DNA of 64,000 bases, taken from positions 41,946 to 105,945 of the forward strand of contig JAPPHB010000090.1 in the NCBI GenBank assembly GCA_028821195.1, written 5' to 3'. Source of the DNA: Gammaproteobacteria bacterium (lineage in GTDB: Bacteria; Gemmatimonadota; Gemmatimonadetes; Longimicrobiales; Gaopeijiaceae). The translations under genes were made by a program, and so were the position numbers. Of the stretch, positions 37,491 to 46,013 are shown one piece after another (positions within the stretch are counted from its first letter, which is position 1; each line of letters opens with the position of its first letter). Below the pieces are notes generated by a model. The model saw only the letters and a program-made list of their open reading frames with translations. It made no database searches and was not told the DNA's origin.

Positions 37491-38144
37491 TCAGCGTCGC
37501 CAGGCTCCCGGACCCGGAATCCCGCGACTGAAGAGCACCTCGGTGCCGGGATCCCGATCCACCGCCTCGTCCGCGTCGGCCTGCGTCTCGATGCTCGGCG
37601 GAAGGTCGCGCAGGATGGCCCGAATGCGACGGGTGCCGGGGTCGCGCAGGATCGCCATCGGACGGCGGCTGTCCTCGTCCAGCGTGGCCGATCCGCCCGG
37701 TCCGGTGAGCGTGACGCTGGCCAGGCGGCCCTCCCAACCCGGTTGCACCGGAAGCATGAAAAGGAAGCTCGAGCTGCCGTCGCCATCGGCGATGACCGGC
37801 ATCTCGAAGTCGAGAGAGAAGAGCACGCTTCCATCGCCGGCCCGACCGGCAACCCGGTAGTCACCGGTCGCGTTCGGGAGTGAGGGCGGAGCGGCGATCA
37901 CGAAGACGGGCTCCAGGAAGGGCACGCGGTCGGCGTTGACGCCGCCCCAGAGGAGGAGGGACTGGATGGGGATCGTATCCCGCGCCGTGGTGCCGCCCAC
38001 TGCGAGGCTCGGCTGGGAGCGGGCGTTCCTGGGGTCGTGCAGGCGTGGGTGGGTGTCTTCCGCGTTCAGAGCCCCGAGCGCCGCGCCAGCGGCCAGGAGG
38101 AACAGCGCCGGGATGGCGATGCGGATGCGGTGCGGGGTCCTCAT
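37491..38144 (-). CDS. exported beta-rich protein of unknown function
   Basis: The 217-residue product has a signal peptide (AIPALFLLAAGAALGALNAE) and AGGAAG five bases before its ATG. The mature part is one compact beta-rich region: FLEPVFVIAAPPSLP, GDYRVAGRAGDGSVLFSLDF, SSSFLFMLPVQPGWEGRLA, SVTLTGPGGSATLDEDS, ending in a predicted globular segment with DPGTRRIRAILRDLP. From memory this pattern occurs as the C-terminal module of larger secreted peptidases in related bacteria, so this could be a free-standing copy or a remnant that lost its catalytic part. No catalytic residues seen. Confidence 0.6.
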   Translation of the reverse strand: MRTPHRIRIAIPALFLLAAGAALGALNAEDTHPRLHDPRNARSQPSLAVGGTTARDTIPIQSLLLWGGVNADRVPFLEPVFVIAAPPSLPNATGDYRVAGRAGDGSVLFSLDFEMPVIADGDGSSSFLFMLPVQPGWEGRLASVTLTGPGGSATLDEDSRRPMAILRDPGTRRIRAILRDLPPSIETQADADEAVDRDPGTEVLFSRGIPGPGAWRR

Positions 38145-38244
38145 GACTGCTTCCTACCCGCCCGATCCAGATCCGGTGCCCGGGATCACGCGGTCCTTCC
38201 TGCGCCTGCGGGCCGCCGCATCGCGCCCGTGACCGCGGCCCCGC

Positions 38245-39801
38245 CTACCTCGCGAAGCTCCTCCGCGGCACCCGGCACTGCGGCCACGCCCCGCGCCTGC
38301 CGTTGTTCGGGTTCACCGGAAGCACCCGCTGGGTCACATCCATGCGCTCCGGGTCCTCCGACGCCATGTAGGTCAGCATGGCGGCCAGGGTCGCGTTGTT
38401 GCGCAGATCGTCAAAGACGATCTTGTCGAAGGTGTCGCGGTTGGTGTGCCAGGTGTACTGGCGATAGTCGGGATAGTTGGACTGGAGCCGGAACCCGGGC
38501 GCGGGCTTGCAGATGAAGGACATGTGGTCCGAGCCCCCGGTCTCCGGCACCCCCGGGACATCCAGCTCGATATGGCCGGTGATCTCCGGGGGGATGCGCT
38601 CGAACCAGCGGGCGAAGTGCTCTCCGGCGCCCAGGAAGCCCTGCATGCGGATGAAGTCGATGCGCCAGGTGCCATTGTCCTGATTGAACGAGGCCTGAAG
38701 CCCGTCCACCACCTCGGGGTTGTCGACCGAGAATGCGTTGGAGCCGATCAGCCCCTGCTCCTCGCCGCCCCAGTGCCCCACCATGATGGTGCGCCGCGGG
38801 TTGGGATAGGTCTCCTTCAGGATGCGCATGGCCTCGTGCATCATGATGGTGCCGGTGCCGTTGTCGGTTGCTCCCGACGCGCCGTCCCATGAGTCCAGGT
38901 GCGCGCTCAGCAGCACGTACTCGTCGGGCAGCTCGGTGCCGGGGATGGTGGCCACCACGTTGAACGCGGGCACGTCGCCCAGGAATTCGGCCTCCGCGTC
39001 CAGGCGGATGCGCGGGCCCTGGTCCCGCGACGCGAGCCTGTGAAGGAGGGAGTAGTCCTCGCACGCCAGATGAAGCGAGGGGATCTCGCGAGTGGCGGAG
39101 GCGAAGATCTTGTCCACGCCCCAGCCCCGGGACCAGTTGCCGGTGATCAGCCCGAGGGCGCCGGCGCTCTCCAGCCTCTGAGGGCCTGCGTTGGGGATGA
39201 ACGTGAGTTGATAGCTGGCCTGCCATTCCGCCATCGCCGCTTCCCGGGCTTCGGTCATGCGCTGGAAGGACTCCGGGGTGGCGTGGTCGAGCCACGACTG
39301 GTCCTCGCGGCAGGTGGGTTCGGCGAAGGAGACGGCGACGAACTTGCCCTCGGCAGACGGCAGCCAGGCGTTCAGCTCGGCAGCGTCGGCGAAGTAGGGC
39401 AGCGCGACCACCTCGCCCTCCACGGGCCCGTCGGTGCCGGGGCTCCAGGCGAGCAGCGTGCCCTCGAGCGTCCGTCTGCGGGGCTCCACCATGTCGATGT
39501 GGGTAAAGCCGCGCTCCCATCCGATCCAGGTGCCGTACTCCTGTCGCTCCGCCTCGATGCCCCAGCGCTCGTAGTTGGAGATCAGCCAGTCCGCGGACCG
39601 CGAGTAGGACGGCGAGCCCATCAGCCGTGGGCCGATGGAGTCGAGCAGGGCCTGCGCGAGGTCGAAGGCCTGGCTTCGCGGGCCCATGCCCTCTTCCCAC
39701 ATCGCCTGGATGACGGGGTCGTCGGTCGGGAAGGTCTGGGCGGGCAGCGGCGTGGCCAGGGAAAGGGCGGCTGCGGCGAGAAGAATGCGTCTTGTAGTCA
39801 T
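38245..39801 (-). CDS. secreted M28-family aminopeptidase
   Basis: The 518-residue protein has a signal peptide (ILLAAAALSLATPLPAQ). It carries the M28 fold interrupted by a PA-like domain (about 130-270). Metal ligands are visible: LLSAHLDSWDGASGATDNGT (His, Asp), GHWGGEEQGLIGS (Glu pair), FNQDNGTWRID (Asp) and YTWHTNRDTFDKI (His). Enzymes of this layout (carboxypeptidase Q-like) remove N- or C-terminal residues from small peptides outside the cytoplasm. AAGGA stands about 12 bases before the ATG. Divergent from the S9 gene at 40054 with about 250 bases between them. Confidence 0.9.
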   Translation of the reverse strand: MTTRRILLAAAALSLATPLPAQTFPTDDPVIQAMWEEGMGPRSQAFDLAQALLDSIGPRLMGSPSYSRSADWLISNYERWGIEAERQEYGTWIGWERGFTHIDMVEPRRRTLEGTLLAWSPGTDGPVEGEVVALPYFADAAELNAWLPSAEGKFVAVSFAEPTCREDQSWLDHATPESFQRMTEAREAAMAEWQASYQLTFIPNAGPQRLESAGALGLITGNWSRGWGVDKIFASATREIPSLHLACEDYSLLHRLASRDQGPRIRLDAEAEFLGDVPAFNVVATIPGTELPDEYVLLSAHLDSWDGASGATDNGTGTIMMHEAMRILKETYPNPRRTIMVGHWGGEEQGLIGSNAFSVDNPEVVDGLQASFNQDNGTWRIDFIRMQGFLGAGEHFARWFERIPPEITGHIELDVPGVPETGGSDHMSFICKPAPGFRLQSNYPDYRQYTWHTNRDTFDKIVFDDLRNNATLAAMLTYMASEDPERMDVTQRVLPVNPNNGRRGAWPQCRVPRRSFAR

Positions 39802-40053
39802 GAGATGGGGTTCCTTCTTTTGCGTGCTTGCCGGCTCCAAGCCGTCAGGATGGGCCAAACAGGTAGGAAAGCGCCAGCGCGCGCGGCGATGGCGCATGGA
39901 CCGCCGAGCACTGATGCCAACCGAGCGACAGGTGCGATGGGGTCCGGTGGGCCGGGCGCGGGGATGCACTTCAGGGACGTTGCCGGATGGGTGCCGTGAT
40001 GTCATGCTGACATTCCCCCGTCCCGCTTCTCACCCATCTCTACGGAGGCGAAC

Positions 40054-42213
40054 ATGACGCGCGCTCGCCTGCCGCTCCCGGCTCTCGCCCTGCTTGCTTC
40101 CCCAGCCCTCGCCGCGCTTGCCGCCGTGCCCGCCCACGCGCAGCGCTTTTCGATCGAGGACGTGCTCAGCCCCGGTTATCCGGTGCAACTGGTGTCGGCC
40201 CGGACGGCGGACCGCATCGCCTGGATCGAGTACGAGGAGGGGCAGCGCAACGTGTACACGGCGGCGGCGCCCGACTTCGCGCCGGTGCGGCTGACGCGCT
40301 TCGAGGACGATGACGGGCGCGACCTGTCCAACCTGCGCATCTCGGACGACGGCTCCACGCTGGTCTTCCTGCGCGGGCACACCCCCAACAGGCAGGGGTG
40401 GATTGCCAACCCGGCGAGCGATCCGCGGGGCGCCGAACGGGCCGCCTGGGCCGTGAGCACGACGGGGGGCGAGCCCTGGCGGGTGGCGGAGGCCTGGAAC
40501 GTGGCGCTCTCTCCCGGCGGCGAGTGGATCGCGTGGGAGAACGATGGCGACATCTACCGGGCGCCGGTCAACCCAGGGGTCGCGGCCGGCGACCCGGAGC
40601 GGCCGCTCTTCAGCGTGTTCGGCAGCCAGGACGATCCGGTCTGGTCGCCGGACTCGCGGCGCCTGGCCTTCGTGAGCGGCCGCGAGGATCACAGCTTCAT
40701 CGGCGTGTACGACACCGAGCGTCCCACAGTAACATACCTGGGCCCCGCGGTCGACCGCGACACCAGCCCGACATGGTCGCCGGACGGGACCCGGGTCGCC
40801 TTCATCCGTCGGCCCGGGCTGCCCTTCGGCGCGCGGACGGAGCGTGGCGGCGCCACTGGGGAGGGCGGGGCCGAGGACGTGTGGCCCGCCGGGATGACCG
40901 AAGCCTGGTTCGCCGGCGGGTACGACTTCTCCATCTGGGTGGGCGACGCGCGCACGGGGGAGGCGGTGGAAGTGTGGCAGAGCCCGCCCGGCGACAGCAT
41001 CTACCGCGAGGTGCGCGAGGTCATCTGGGCCGGCGACCACATCATCTTCCAGGCCGAGCCCGATGGGTGGCGCCGGTACTACGCGGTCGCGGCGGACGGC
41101 GGCACGCGCGACCCGGTCGAGCTGACGCCAGGCGATGGCATCGCCGAATACATCTCGCTCGCGCCGGATGGGCGCACCCTTTTCTACGCCACCAACGCCG
41201 GCGACATCGACCGGCGCCATCTGTGGCGAGTGCCCACCGCGGGCGGAAGCGCGCGGCAGCTCACCCGGGGCGACGGCGTCGAGACCAACCCGGCGGTGCT
41301 GGCGAGCGGCAAACAGGTGGCGCTGCTGACCGCCAGCGCGAGCCATCCGCTTACGGTGGCGGTGGCGCCGGCCTCCGGCGGCGACGTCAGGACCATACGC
41401 GAACTTCCGGCCCGCTATCCTCTCGACGAGCACGTCGTCCCCGAAGCGGTGACCCTGAACGCCGAGGACGGCTTCGAGTTCTACAACCAGCTCTTCATGC
41501 CCCCGGATCTCGAGCCCGGCGAACAGCGCCCGGCGCTGATCTTCATCCACGGGGGATCCCGGCGGCAGATGCTGCTCGGCTACCACTACATGCACTTCTA
41601 TCACATGGCCTACGCCATCAACCAGTACTTTGCGAACAAGGGGTACGTGGTGCTGTCGGTGAACTACCGGAGCGGCATCGGCTACGGCCGCGACTTCCGC
41701 AACGCGCCCGGGCGGGGACGCGAGGGCAACACCGAGTACCAGGACATCCGCGCCGCCGGCGAGTACCTGCGCGACCGCCCCGACGTGGATCCCGCGCGCA
41801 TCGGCCTCTGGGGCCTGTCGTACGGGGGCATCCTCACGGCCCAGGGGCTGGCGCGCGACTCGGATCTCTTCGCGGCGGGCGTGGACATCGCGGGCGTCCA
41901 CCTGTGGGGCAACTCCATCGACCCGGAGTCCGTGTCGTACCAGTCATCGGCGATTTCGGAGATCGAGAACTGGACCTCGCCGGTCCTCCTCATCCACGGC
42001 GACGACGACCGCAACGTGGCCTTCTCCCAGACAGTCGGGCTGGTGCAGTTGCTGCGCGCGCACGGTGTGCCGCACGAACTCATCGTCTTCCCCGACGACG
42101 TGCACGACTTCCTGCTGCACGAGCGCTGGCTGACCACCTTCGACGCGACGGACCGGTTTTTCGATCGTTACCTGATGGAAGGCAGGGCGGTGGCGACGGA
42201 GGGAAGGCGGTAG
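40054..42213 (+). CDS. secreted S9-family peptidase
   Basis: The 719-residue product has a signal peptide (LALLASPALAALAAVPAHAQ), a WD40-like propeller with repeated WSPD blades (VWSPDSRRLAFVSGRED, TWSPDGTRVAFIRRPG) and a C-terminal hydrolase domain. The triad is Ser near 589 (LWGLSYGGI), Asp near 650-652 (HGDDDRNVAF) and His near 684 (FPDDVHDFLLH). Unlike most S9 enzymes the His is followed by Asp, as in the branch sometimes annotated as amidohydrolase-like prolyl oligopeptidases. GGAGG lies five bases before the ATG. Product likely acts in the periplasm. Confidence 0.92.
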   Translation: MTRARLPLPALALLASPALAALAAVPAHAQRFSIEDVLSPGYPVQLVSARTADRIAWIEYEEGQRNVYTAAAPDFAPVRLTRFEDDDGRDLSNLRISDDGSTLVFLRGHTPNRQGWIANPASDPRGAERAAWAVSTTGGEPWRVAEAWNVALSPGGEWIAWENDGDIYRAPVNPGVAAGDPERPLFSVFGSQDDPVWSPDSRRLAFVSGREDHSFIGVYDTERPTVTYLGPAVDRDTSPTWSPDGTRVAFIRRPGLPFGARTERGGATGEGGAEDVWPAGMTEAWFAGGYDFSIWVGDARTGEAVEVWQSPPGDSIYREVREVIWAGDHIIFQAEPDGWRRYYAVAADGGTRDPVELTPGDGIAEYISLAPDGRTLFYATNAGDIDRRHLWRVPTAGGSARQLTRGDGVETNPAVLASGKQVALLTASASHPLTVAVAPASGGDVRTIRELPARYPLDEHVVPEAVTLNAEDGFEFYNQLFMPPDLEPGEQRPALIFIHGGSRRQMLLGYHYMHFYHMAYAINQYFANKGYVVLSVNYRSGIGYGRDFRNAPGRGREGNTEYQDIRAAGEYLRDRPDVDPARIGLWGLSYGGILTAQGLARDSDLFAAGVDIAGVHLWGNSIDPESVSYQSSAISEIENWTSPVLLIHGDDDRNVAFSQTVGLVQLLRAHGVPHELIVFPDDVHDFLLHERWLTTFDATDRFFDRYLMEGRAVATEGRR

Positions 42214-42219
42214 GCTCCC

Positions 42220-43452
42220 TCAACCCGCCGGCAGCGGGATGGACGCCACCGACGGGACATCCAGCTCGTCCCGGTAGACCCCCCAGATGCGCGAATCCGA
42301 GAAGCGCAGGGCGTCGAACCGGTCGGGCAGGTGCACGTCGCGCGCGACTCCGTCCGGAGAGATGCGCAGCCACCGCGGACCACCGTTCAATCCACCGGCG
42401 TCGGGGTCGAACGGGTGCAGCCAAATCGTCCCGTCTTCGCTGCAGCGGAAGTCGACATAGTGCGGCAGGTAGGTCGCGAGTTCCTGTGGGCTGCCGCTCA
42501 CGCCCTGGGCCATCTGGTTCAGGAGCCGCTGGCGGTCTGCTTCGCCGAGCCTCCCCCTCACGTCTCCCGTCAACTCGGCCTGCCTCAGCTCGAACACCGC
42601 GCCGGCGAACTGTCGCGGGCTGACCTCGGTGAAGGGAACGGGCGGAAGGTCGACGGGCGCGACCTCCGACCCCGACCCGTCGAAGCCGCGCAGCTGATTC
42701 CGCACCCTGTCGTAGGCGCGCACTAGATTGTCTCCGCACGGGGCCCACAGCCTGTACCACTGGGGGAATCCGCCCTCGCTGGGGACGAAGTCTCCGGATG
42801 GATCGTCGAGCACGTCACCCAGGGTCACGAGGGTTCGGGTTCCGGCTGTCTCGGGGTCGACCGCGACCAGATCGGATCCCAGCAGCGAGAGACGGAGCCC
42901 GAGCATGCCCGCTTCCCCCGGCGGGCGCGGCCGGGGTACGATGATCTCGCCGCCGAGTCTCGCGGTTCGGACTGCGGGGCTCAGCAGGTTCATGCCGCCC
43001 CGAATGCTGCCGGGCGGAAGGGACTCCGACCGCAGGGGGATCTCCGCCCGGTCCGCGTCCGGCCTGGAGATCCGGATCATGGCGTGGCGCCTGAGATCGA
43101 AGACCCACGCCTCGCCCTCCCATCCCCCCGCGAGAAAGGCGGAGGGCATCGGAAACTCCTCGGGCCCGCCTCCGGCGCGTCCGTGCGCGCCGAGAGACTC
43201 GCCATCCCGGCCGAATCCGATGAAGTAGGGCTCGACCGAATTGAAGACCCACACGGAGCCGTCGGCCAATGCCTCCAGGTCCTGTACGACGGCGAGGGAT
43301 TCGGAGGTGCCCAGGACTTCGATCTCCGACGCGCTCAACTCGAGCGGAGCACCCGGGTCGTCGGCTGGCGCACCACCGCAGCCCCCGAACAACGTCGTCG
43401 CAGACAGCGCCGCAGCGAGGCGGAGTGACATCCGGCGCTCAGGAGATGTCAT
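42220..43452 (-). CDS. 6-bladed beta-propeller lipoprotein
   Basis: The 410-residue protein has a lipobox (ALSATTLFGGCGGAP) and propeller-like blades: VQDLEALADGSVWVFNSVEP, FGRDGESLGAHGRAGGGPEE and later IWLHPFDPDAGGLNG, the same plan as the protein at 745-1992. No catalytic or ligand residues recognised. An alternative Met at codon 8 precedes the signal; AGGGG lies six bases before the first ATG. It ends six bases from the convergent S9 gene and lies nine bases upstream of the GH109 gene, so co-transcription with it is probable. Confidence 0.75.
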   Translation of the reverse strand: MTSPERRMSLRLAAALSATTLFGGCGGAPADDPGAPLELSASEIEVLGTSESLAVVQDLEALADGSVWVFNSVEPYFIGFGRDGESLGAHGRAGGGPEEFPMPSAFLAGGWEGEAWVFDLRRHAMIRISRPDADRAEIPLRSESLPPGSIRGGMNLLSPAVRTARLGGEIIVPRPRPPGEAGMLGLRLSLLGSDLVAVDPETAGTRTLVTLGDVLDDPSGDFVPSEGGFPQWYRLWAPCGDNLVRAYDRVRNQLRGFDGSGSEVAPVDLPPVPFTEVSPRQFAGAVFELRQAELTGDVRGRLGEADRQRLLNQMAQGVSGSPQELATYLPHYVDFRCSEDGTIWLHPFDPDAGGLNGGPRWLRISPDGVARDVHLPDRFDALRFSDSRIWGVYRDELDVPSVASIPLPAG

Positions 43453-43461
43453 CGGTTGCCC

Positions 43462-44928
43462 CTACGCCGTCACGATGGGCCATGGCTCCCAGTCCATCCA
43501 TCTCCCGCGGGTGAAGTCGGGGAAGGGGACCGGAGCGCTGCCCTGTGCGACGCTGATCTCGGAGAGTTCGCAGACGGCGCTGAGCGCGGCCGCGTCGTAG
43601 ACGTTCATGTCGGTGGGTTCGCCGCGGCGCAGGCACTGGATCAGCCGATAATCCTCCATGAAGTCCATCCCGCCGTGGCCCGCGCCGATGGAGGCCTCGC
43701 GGAGCGCCTGCCAGAGCGGGTGCTCGAACTCGCCATACCAGGCCTCGGCCTCATCCCATCGGTGGGACTCGCTACGGCCCTCGATGTAGACGCGGTCCGG
43801 GTAACCCTGGAAGATGCCGCGCGTGCCCTGGACCTTGTTGATGCGGTCGTAGGGGCGGGGCAGGTTCGTGTCGTGGGCGACGTAAATGGTGCGTCCCATC
43901 GCAGTCTGGATGAGGCTCGCGTTGACGTCGCCCAGCGCGAAGGTCTCGGCGCGCTTGAGATGCCCCGTGCCGTAGTGGAGCGCCGCCCACTCCTGCAGGC
44001 CGCGCGAAGGGCTGCTCATCGACACCAGAGAGGCGAAGCGGTCGCCCCGGTTGATGTCCATGCAGTTGGCGACCGGGCCCAGGCCGTGGGTGGGGTAGAG
44101 GTTGCCGTTGCGCGTCCAGGAGTGCGCGCGCCGCCAGAGCCCCTCGCCCTCGTCGGCGAACTTGATCTCGCGCAGATCGTGCAGATAACCGCACTCCGCG
44201 TGCAGGATCTCACCGAGCAGCCCCTGGCGCACCAGGTTGAGGCAGAGGAGCTCGGCGCGGCCGTAATTCACGTTCTCCATCATCACGCAATGACGCGCGG
44301 TGCGCTCGGCGGTCTCGACCAGCCGCCAGCAGTCGTCCAGGGTGTAGGCTGCGGGGACCTCGGTGGCGGCGTGCTTGCCGTTCTCCATGGCGGCGACGCA
44401 GACCGGGACGTGCCAGCGCCACGGGGTCGCGGTGTAGACCAGGTCGAGATCCGCCTCGCCACACAGCCGCTCGAAGTCGCGCTCGCCGCGGGTGTAGAGG
44501 GCGGGGCGGGGGTGTCCCGCCTCCTCGATGATGGCGGCGGCCCGCTCGGCGTGTTCGGCGCGGATGTCGCACACGGCGGTCACCACGCACCCGTCGATGC
44601 GCACAAGGTTGCGTACGTGGGCGGTGCCCATCCCGCCCACGCCGACGAACCCGATGCGCACCGGATCGAGGGGCGGGGCGGCGAGCGGCTGAGCCGGGGG
44701 GGCGTGGAGTCCCTGAGGGGTAGCGGCGGTGGCCGAGGCCTGGGCCTGAGCTCCGGTCGTGGCCGCTTCGGCTCCGGGCTCGGTGCAACTGGCGGCAGCA
44801 CCCGCAGCCACTCCGAGCGCGCCGGCCTTCAGGAAGTCGCGGCGGTTCAGGGCGGTGGGGGCTCCGGTTGCTTGGTCTTCGACCCCGGAATCGCGGCGCG
44901 TCTTCCGGTGGTGGGCGTCGTCGTTCAT
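43462..44928 (-). CDS. Tat-exported GH109-like glycosidase (Gfo/Idh/MocA fold)
   Basis: The 488-residue product has a Tat signal (LNRRDFLKAGALGVAAGAAA) with a Cys soon after (ASC), then a long Ala/Gln/Pro linker and an NAD-binding fold (RIGFVGVGGMGTAHVRNLVR). The text YTATPWRWHVPVCVAAMENG, EVPAAYTLDDCWRLVE, ILHAECGYLHDLREIKF and NLYPTHGLGPVANCMDINRG follows the GH109 alpha-N-acetylgalactosaminidases, which use NAD+ in a redox-neutral elimination mechanism. Substrate would be GalNAc-type sugars outside the cytoplasm, with NAD+ bound before Tat export. No ribosome site is evident before the ATG at 44928. Confidence 0.85.
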   Translation of the reverse strand: MNDDAHHRKTRRDSGVEDQATGAPTALNRRDFLKAGALGVAAGAAASCTEPGAEAATTGAQAQASATAATPQGLHAPPAQPLAAPPLDPVRIGFVGVGGMGTAHVRNLVRIDGCVVTAVCDIRAEHAERAAAIIEEAGHPRPALYTRGERDFERLCGEADLDLVYTATPWRWHVPVCVAAMENGKHAATEVPAAYTLDDCWRLVETAERTARHCVMMENVNYGRAELLCLNLVRQGLLGEILHAECGYLHDLREIKFADEGEGLWRRAHSWTRNGNLYPTHGLGPVANCMDINRGDRFASLVSMSSPSRGLQEWAALHYGTGHLKRAETFALGDVNASLIQTAMGRTIYVAHDTNLPRPYDRINKVQGTRGIFQGYPDRVYIEGRSESHRWDEAEAWYGEFEHPLWQALREASIGAGHGGMDFMEDYRLIQCLRRGEPTDMNVYDAAALSAVCELSEISVAQGSAPVPFPDFTRGRWMDWEPWPIVTA

Positions 44929-45262
44929 GGGAGTGCGTGGTTCGGGTGCTCTGGGAACGCTCCAGAAGACAGTGACGCGGTCCGCGGGGTTGCGCCAGTC
45001 GCGGGAGGCGATCCGTGGCACGATTGGTCGCGGATCATCGATCGCTCTTGTCCTCGCTTCCGTAGCATCTTTTCCGGGCCCGCGTTTCCTGCAATCATGG
45101 AATGCGCGCATCTTCGCGACACCGCCGAGCCTCCAATCGACCTCCAGTCCTCGGACCATGCCCCCCTCCCCGACCCCTATGATGCCACGCGTGCCACGGA
45201 GCCCCGGTGTGGGCGCATCGATTTCCCTGGTGCGCGTCCTGAACCGGCGGGCGCGCGGGCTC
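44929..45262. other. 334-base divergent region before the methyltransferase
   Basis: This region separates the GH109 gene from the methyltransferase reading the other way. It remains open in the methyltransferase frame, with in-frame ATGs at 45158, 45179 and 45182, so part may encode an N-terminal extension. I see no convincing promoter, RNA gene or repeat in it. Confidence 0.4.
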
Positions 45263-45931
45263 ATGACCATGATCAAGCGCATCGTCTACCGGCTGCCGGG
45301 CGTGCGCAACGCGATGCTTCCCGAATACCGCTACTGGGTGGACCCGGGCGAACTCGCGGCAATGATCGGGTTGATCGACGCTACCCGTGGCACAGGAAGC
45401 GCGATCGTGGAGATCGGCGTGGCGCGGGGAGACACCTCGGTTTTTCTTCTGGAGCATCTGCGGACCACCGGTGATCCCCGGACTCTGGTGCTGGTCGACA
45501 CCTTCGCTGGTTTCACCCAGGAGAGCATCGACTACGAGGTCGAGAACCGACGCAAGCGCGCCCGAGAACTCTCCGACTATTCGTACGGCAGCGCCCGCGT
45601 CTTCGACTACAGCCTCGCCCGGCTGGGCTACAGCAACTACCGCATCATCGAGGGCGATTGCTCGAAGGTGAACTGGGACGAGATCGGCCCCATAGGCGCG
45701 GTGTTTCTGGATGTAGACCTCTATTTGCCCACGGCCGTGACGCTGGAAGCCCTCTGGCCTCGGCTCGTGCCCGGCGGCGGTATCGTTCTGGACGACTGCG
45801 TGGAGCCCGCCTGGTGCGACGGCGCTCTGCAGGCCTGTCGCGAATTCATCGACCGGCACGATCTGCCGTTCGTTCGCGTGGGTGGGAAAGGGGCGGTGCT
45901 GCGGAAGCCGGGAGGAGAGGCCGGCGTCTGA
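45263..45931 (+). CDS. SAM-dependent methyltransferase (TylF/Methyltransf_24-type)
   Basis: From ATG at 45263 the product is 222 residues. SAM-site motifs are AIVEIGVARGDTSVFLLEHL (motif I), TLVLVDTFAGFTQESI (motif II) and FLDVDLYLPTAVTLEALW with PGGGIVLDDCVEPAW (post-II metal-type Asp pair), as in the TylF/MycF sugar O-methyltransferases. The conserved domain begins at about codon 3, so earlier ATGs (45158, 45179) are less needed. No neighbouring glycosylation genes other than GH109 support a sugar substrate, so its target is open. Confidence 0.8.
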   Translation: MTMIKRIVYRLPGVRNAMLPEYRYWVDPGELAAMIGLIDATRGTGSAIVEIGVARGDTSVFLLEHLRTTGDPRTLVLVDTFAGFTQESIDYEVENRRKRARELSDYSYGSARVFDYSLARLGYSNYRIIEGDCSKVNWDEIGPIGAVFLDVDLYLPTAVTLEALWPRLVPGGGIVLDDCVEPAWCDGALQACREFIDRHDLPFVRVGGKGAVLRKPGGEAGV

Positions 45932-45962
45932 CGTACCGACGCGTCTGTCGCGGGTGTAGTCC

Positions 45963-45978
45963 GATCGCTGGCGCGATC
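45963..45978. promoter_or_regulatory. inverted repeat between methyltransferase and amidase genes
   Basis: GATCGC-TGGC-GCGATC is a perfect six-base-pair hairpin in the 82-base gap. There is no T-tract, so an intrinsic terminator is unlikely; it could be an operator for the amidase gene or a weak pause site. Confidence 0.3.
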
Positions 45979-46013
45979 TGCCGAAGGATCGCGTCCCACA
46001 CCGAGGAGTTTCC

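Noticed and set aside
40398..42623. A long plus-strand frame in another phase overlapping the S9 peptidase at 40054
   Set aside because: Arg/Gly/Pro-rich out-of-phase translation; the peptidase frame has signal peptide, propeller and triad.
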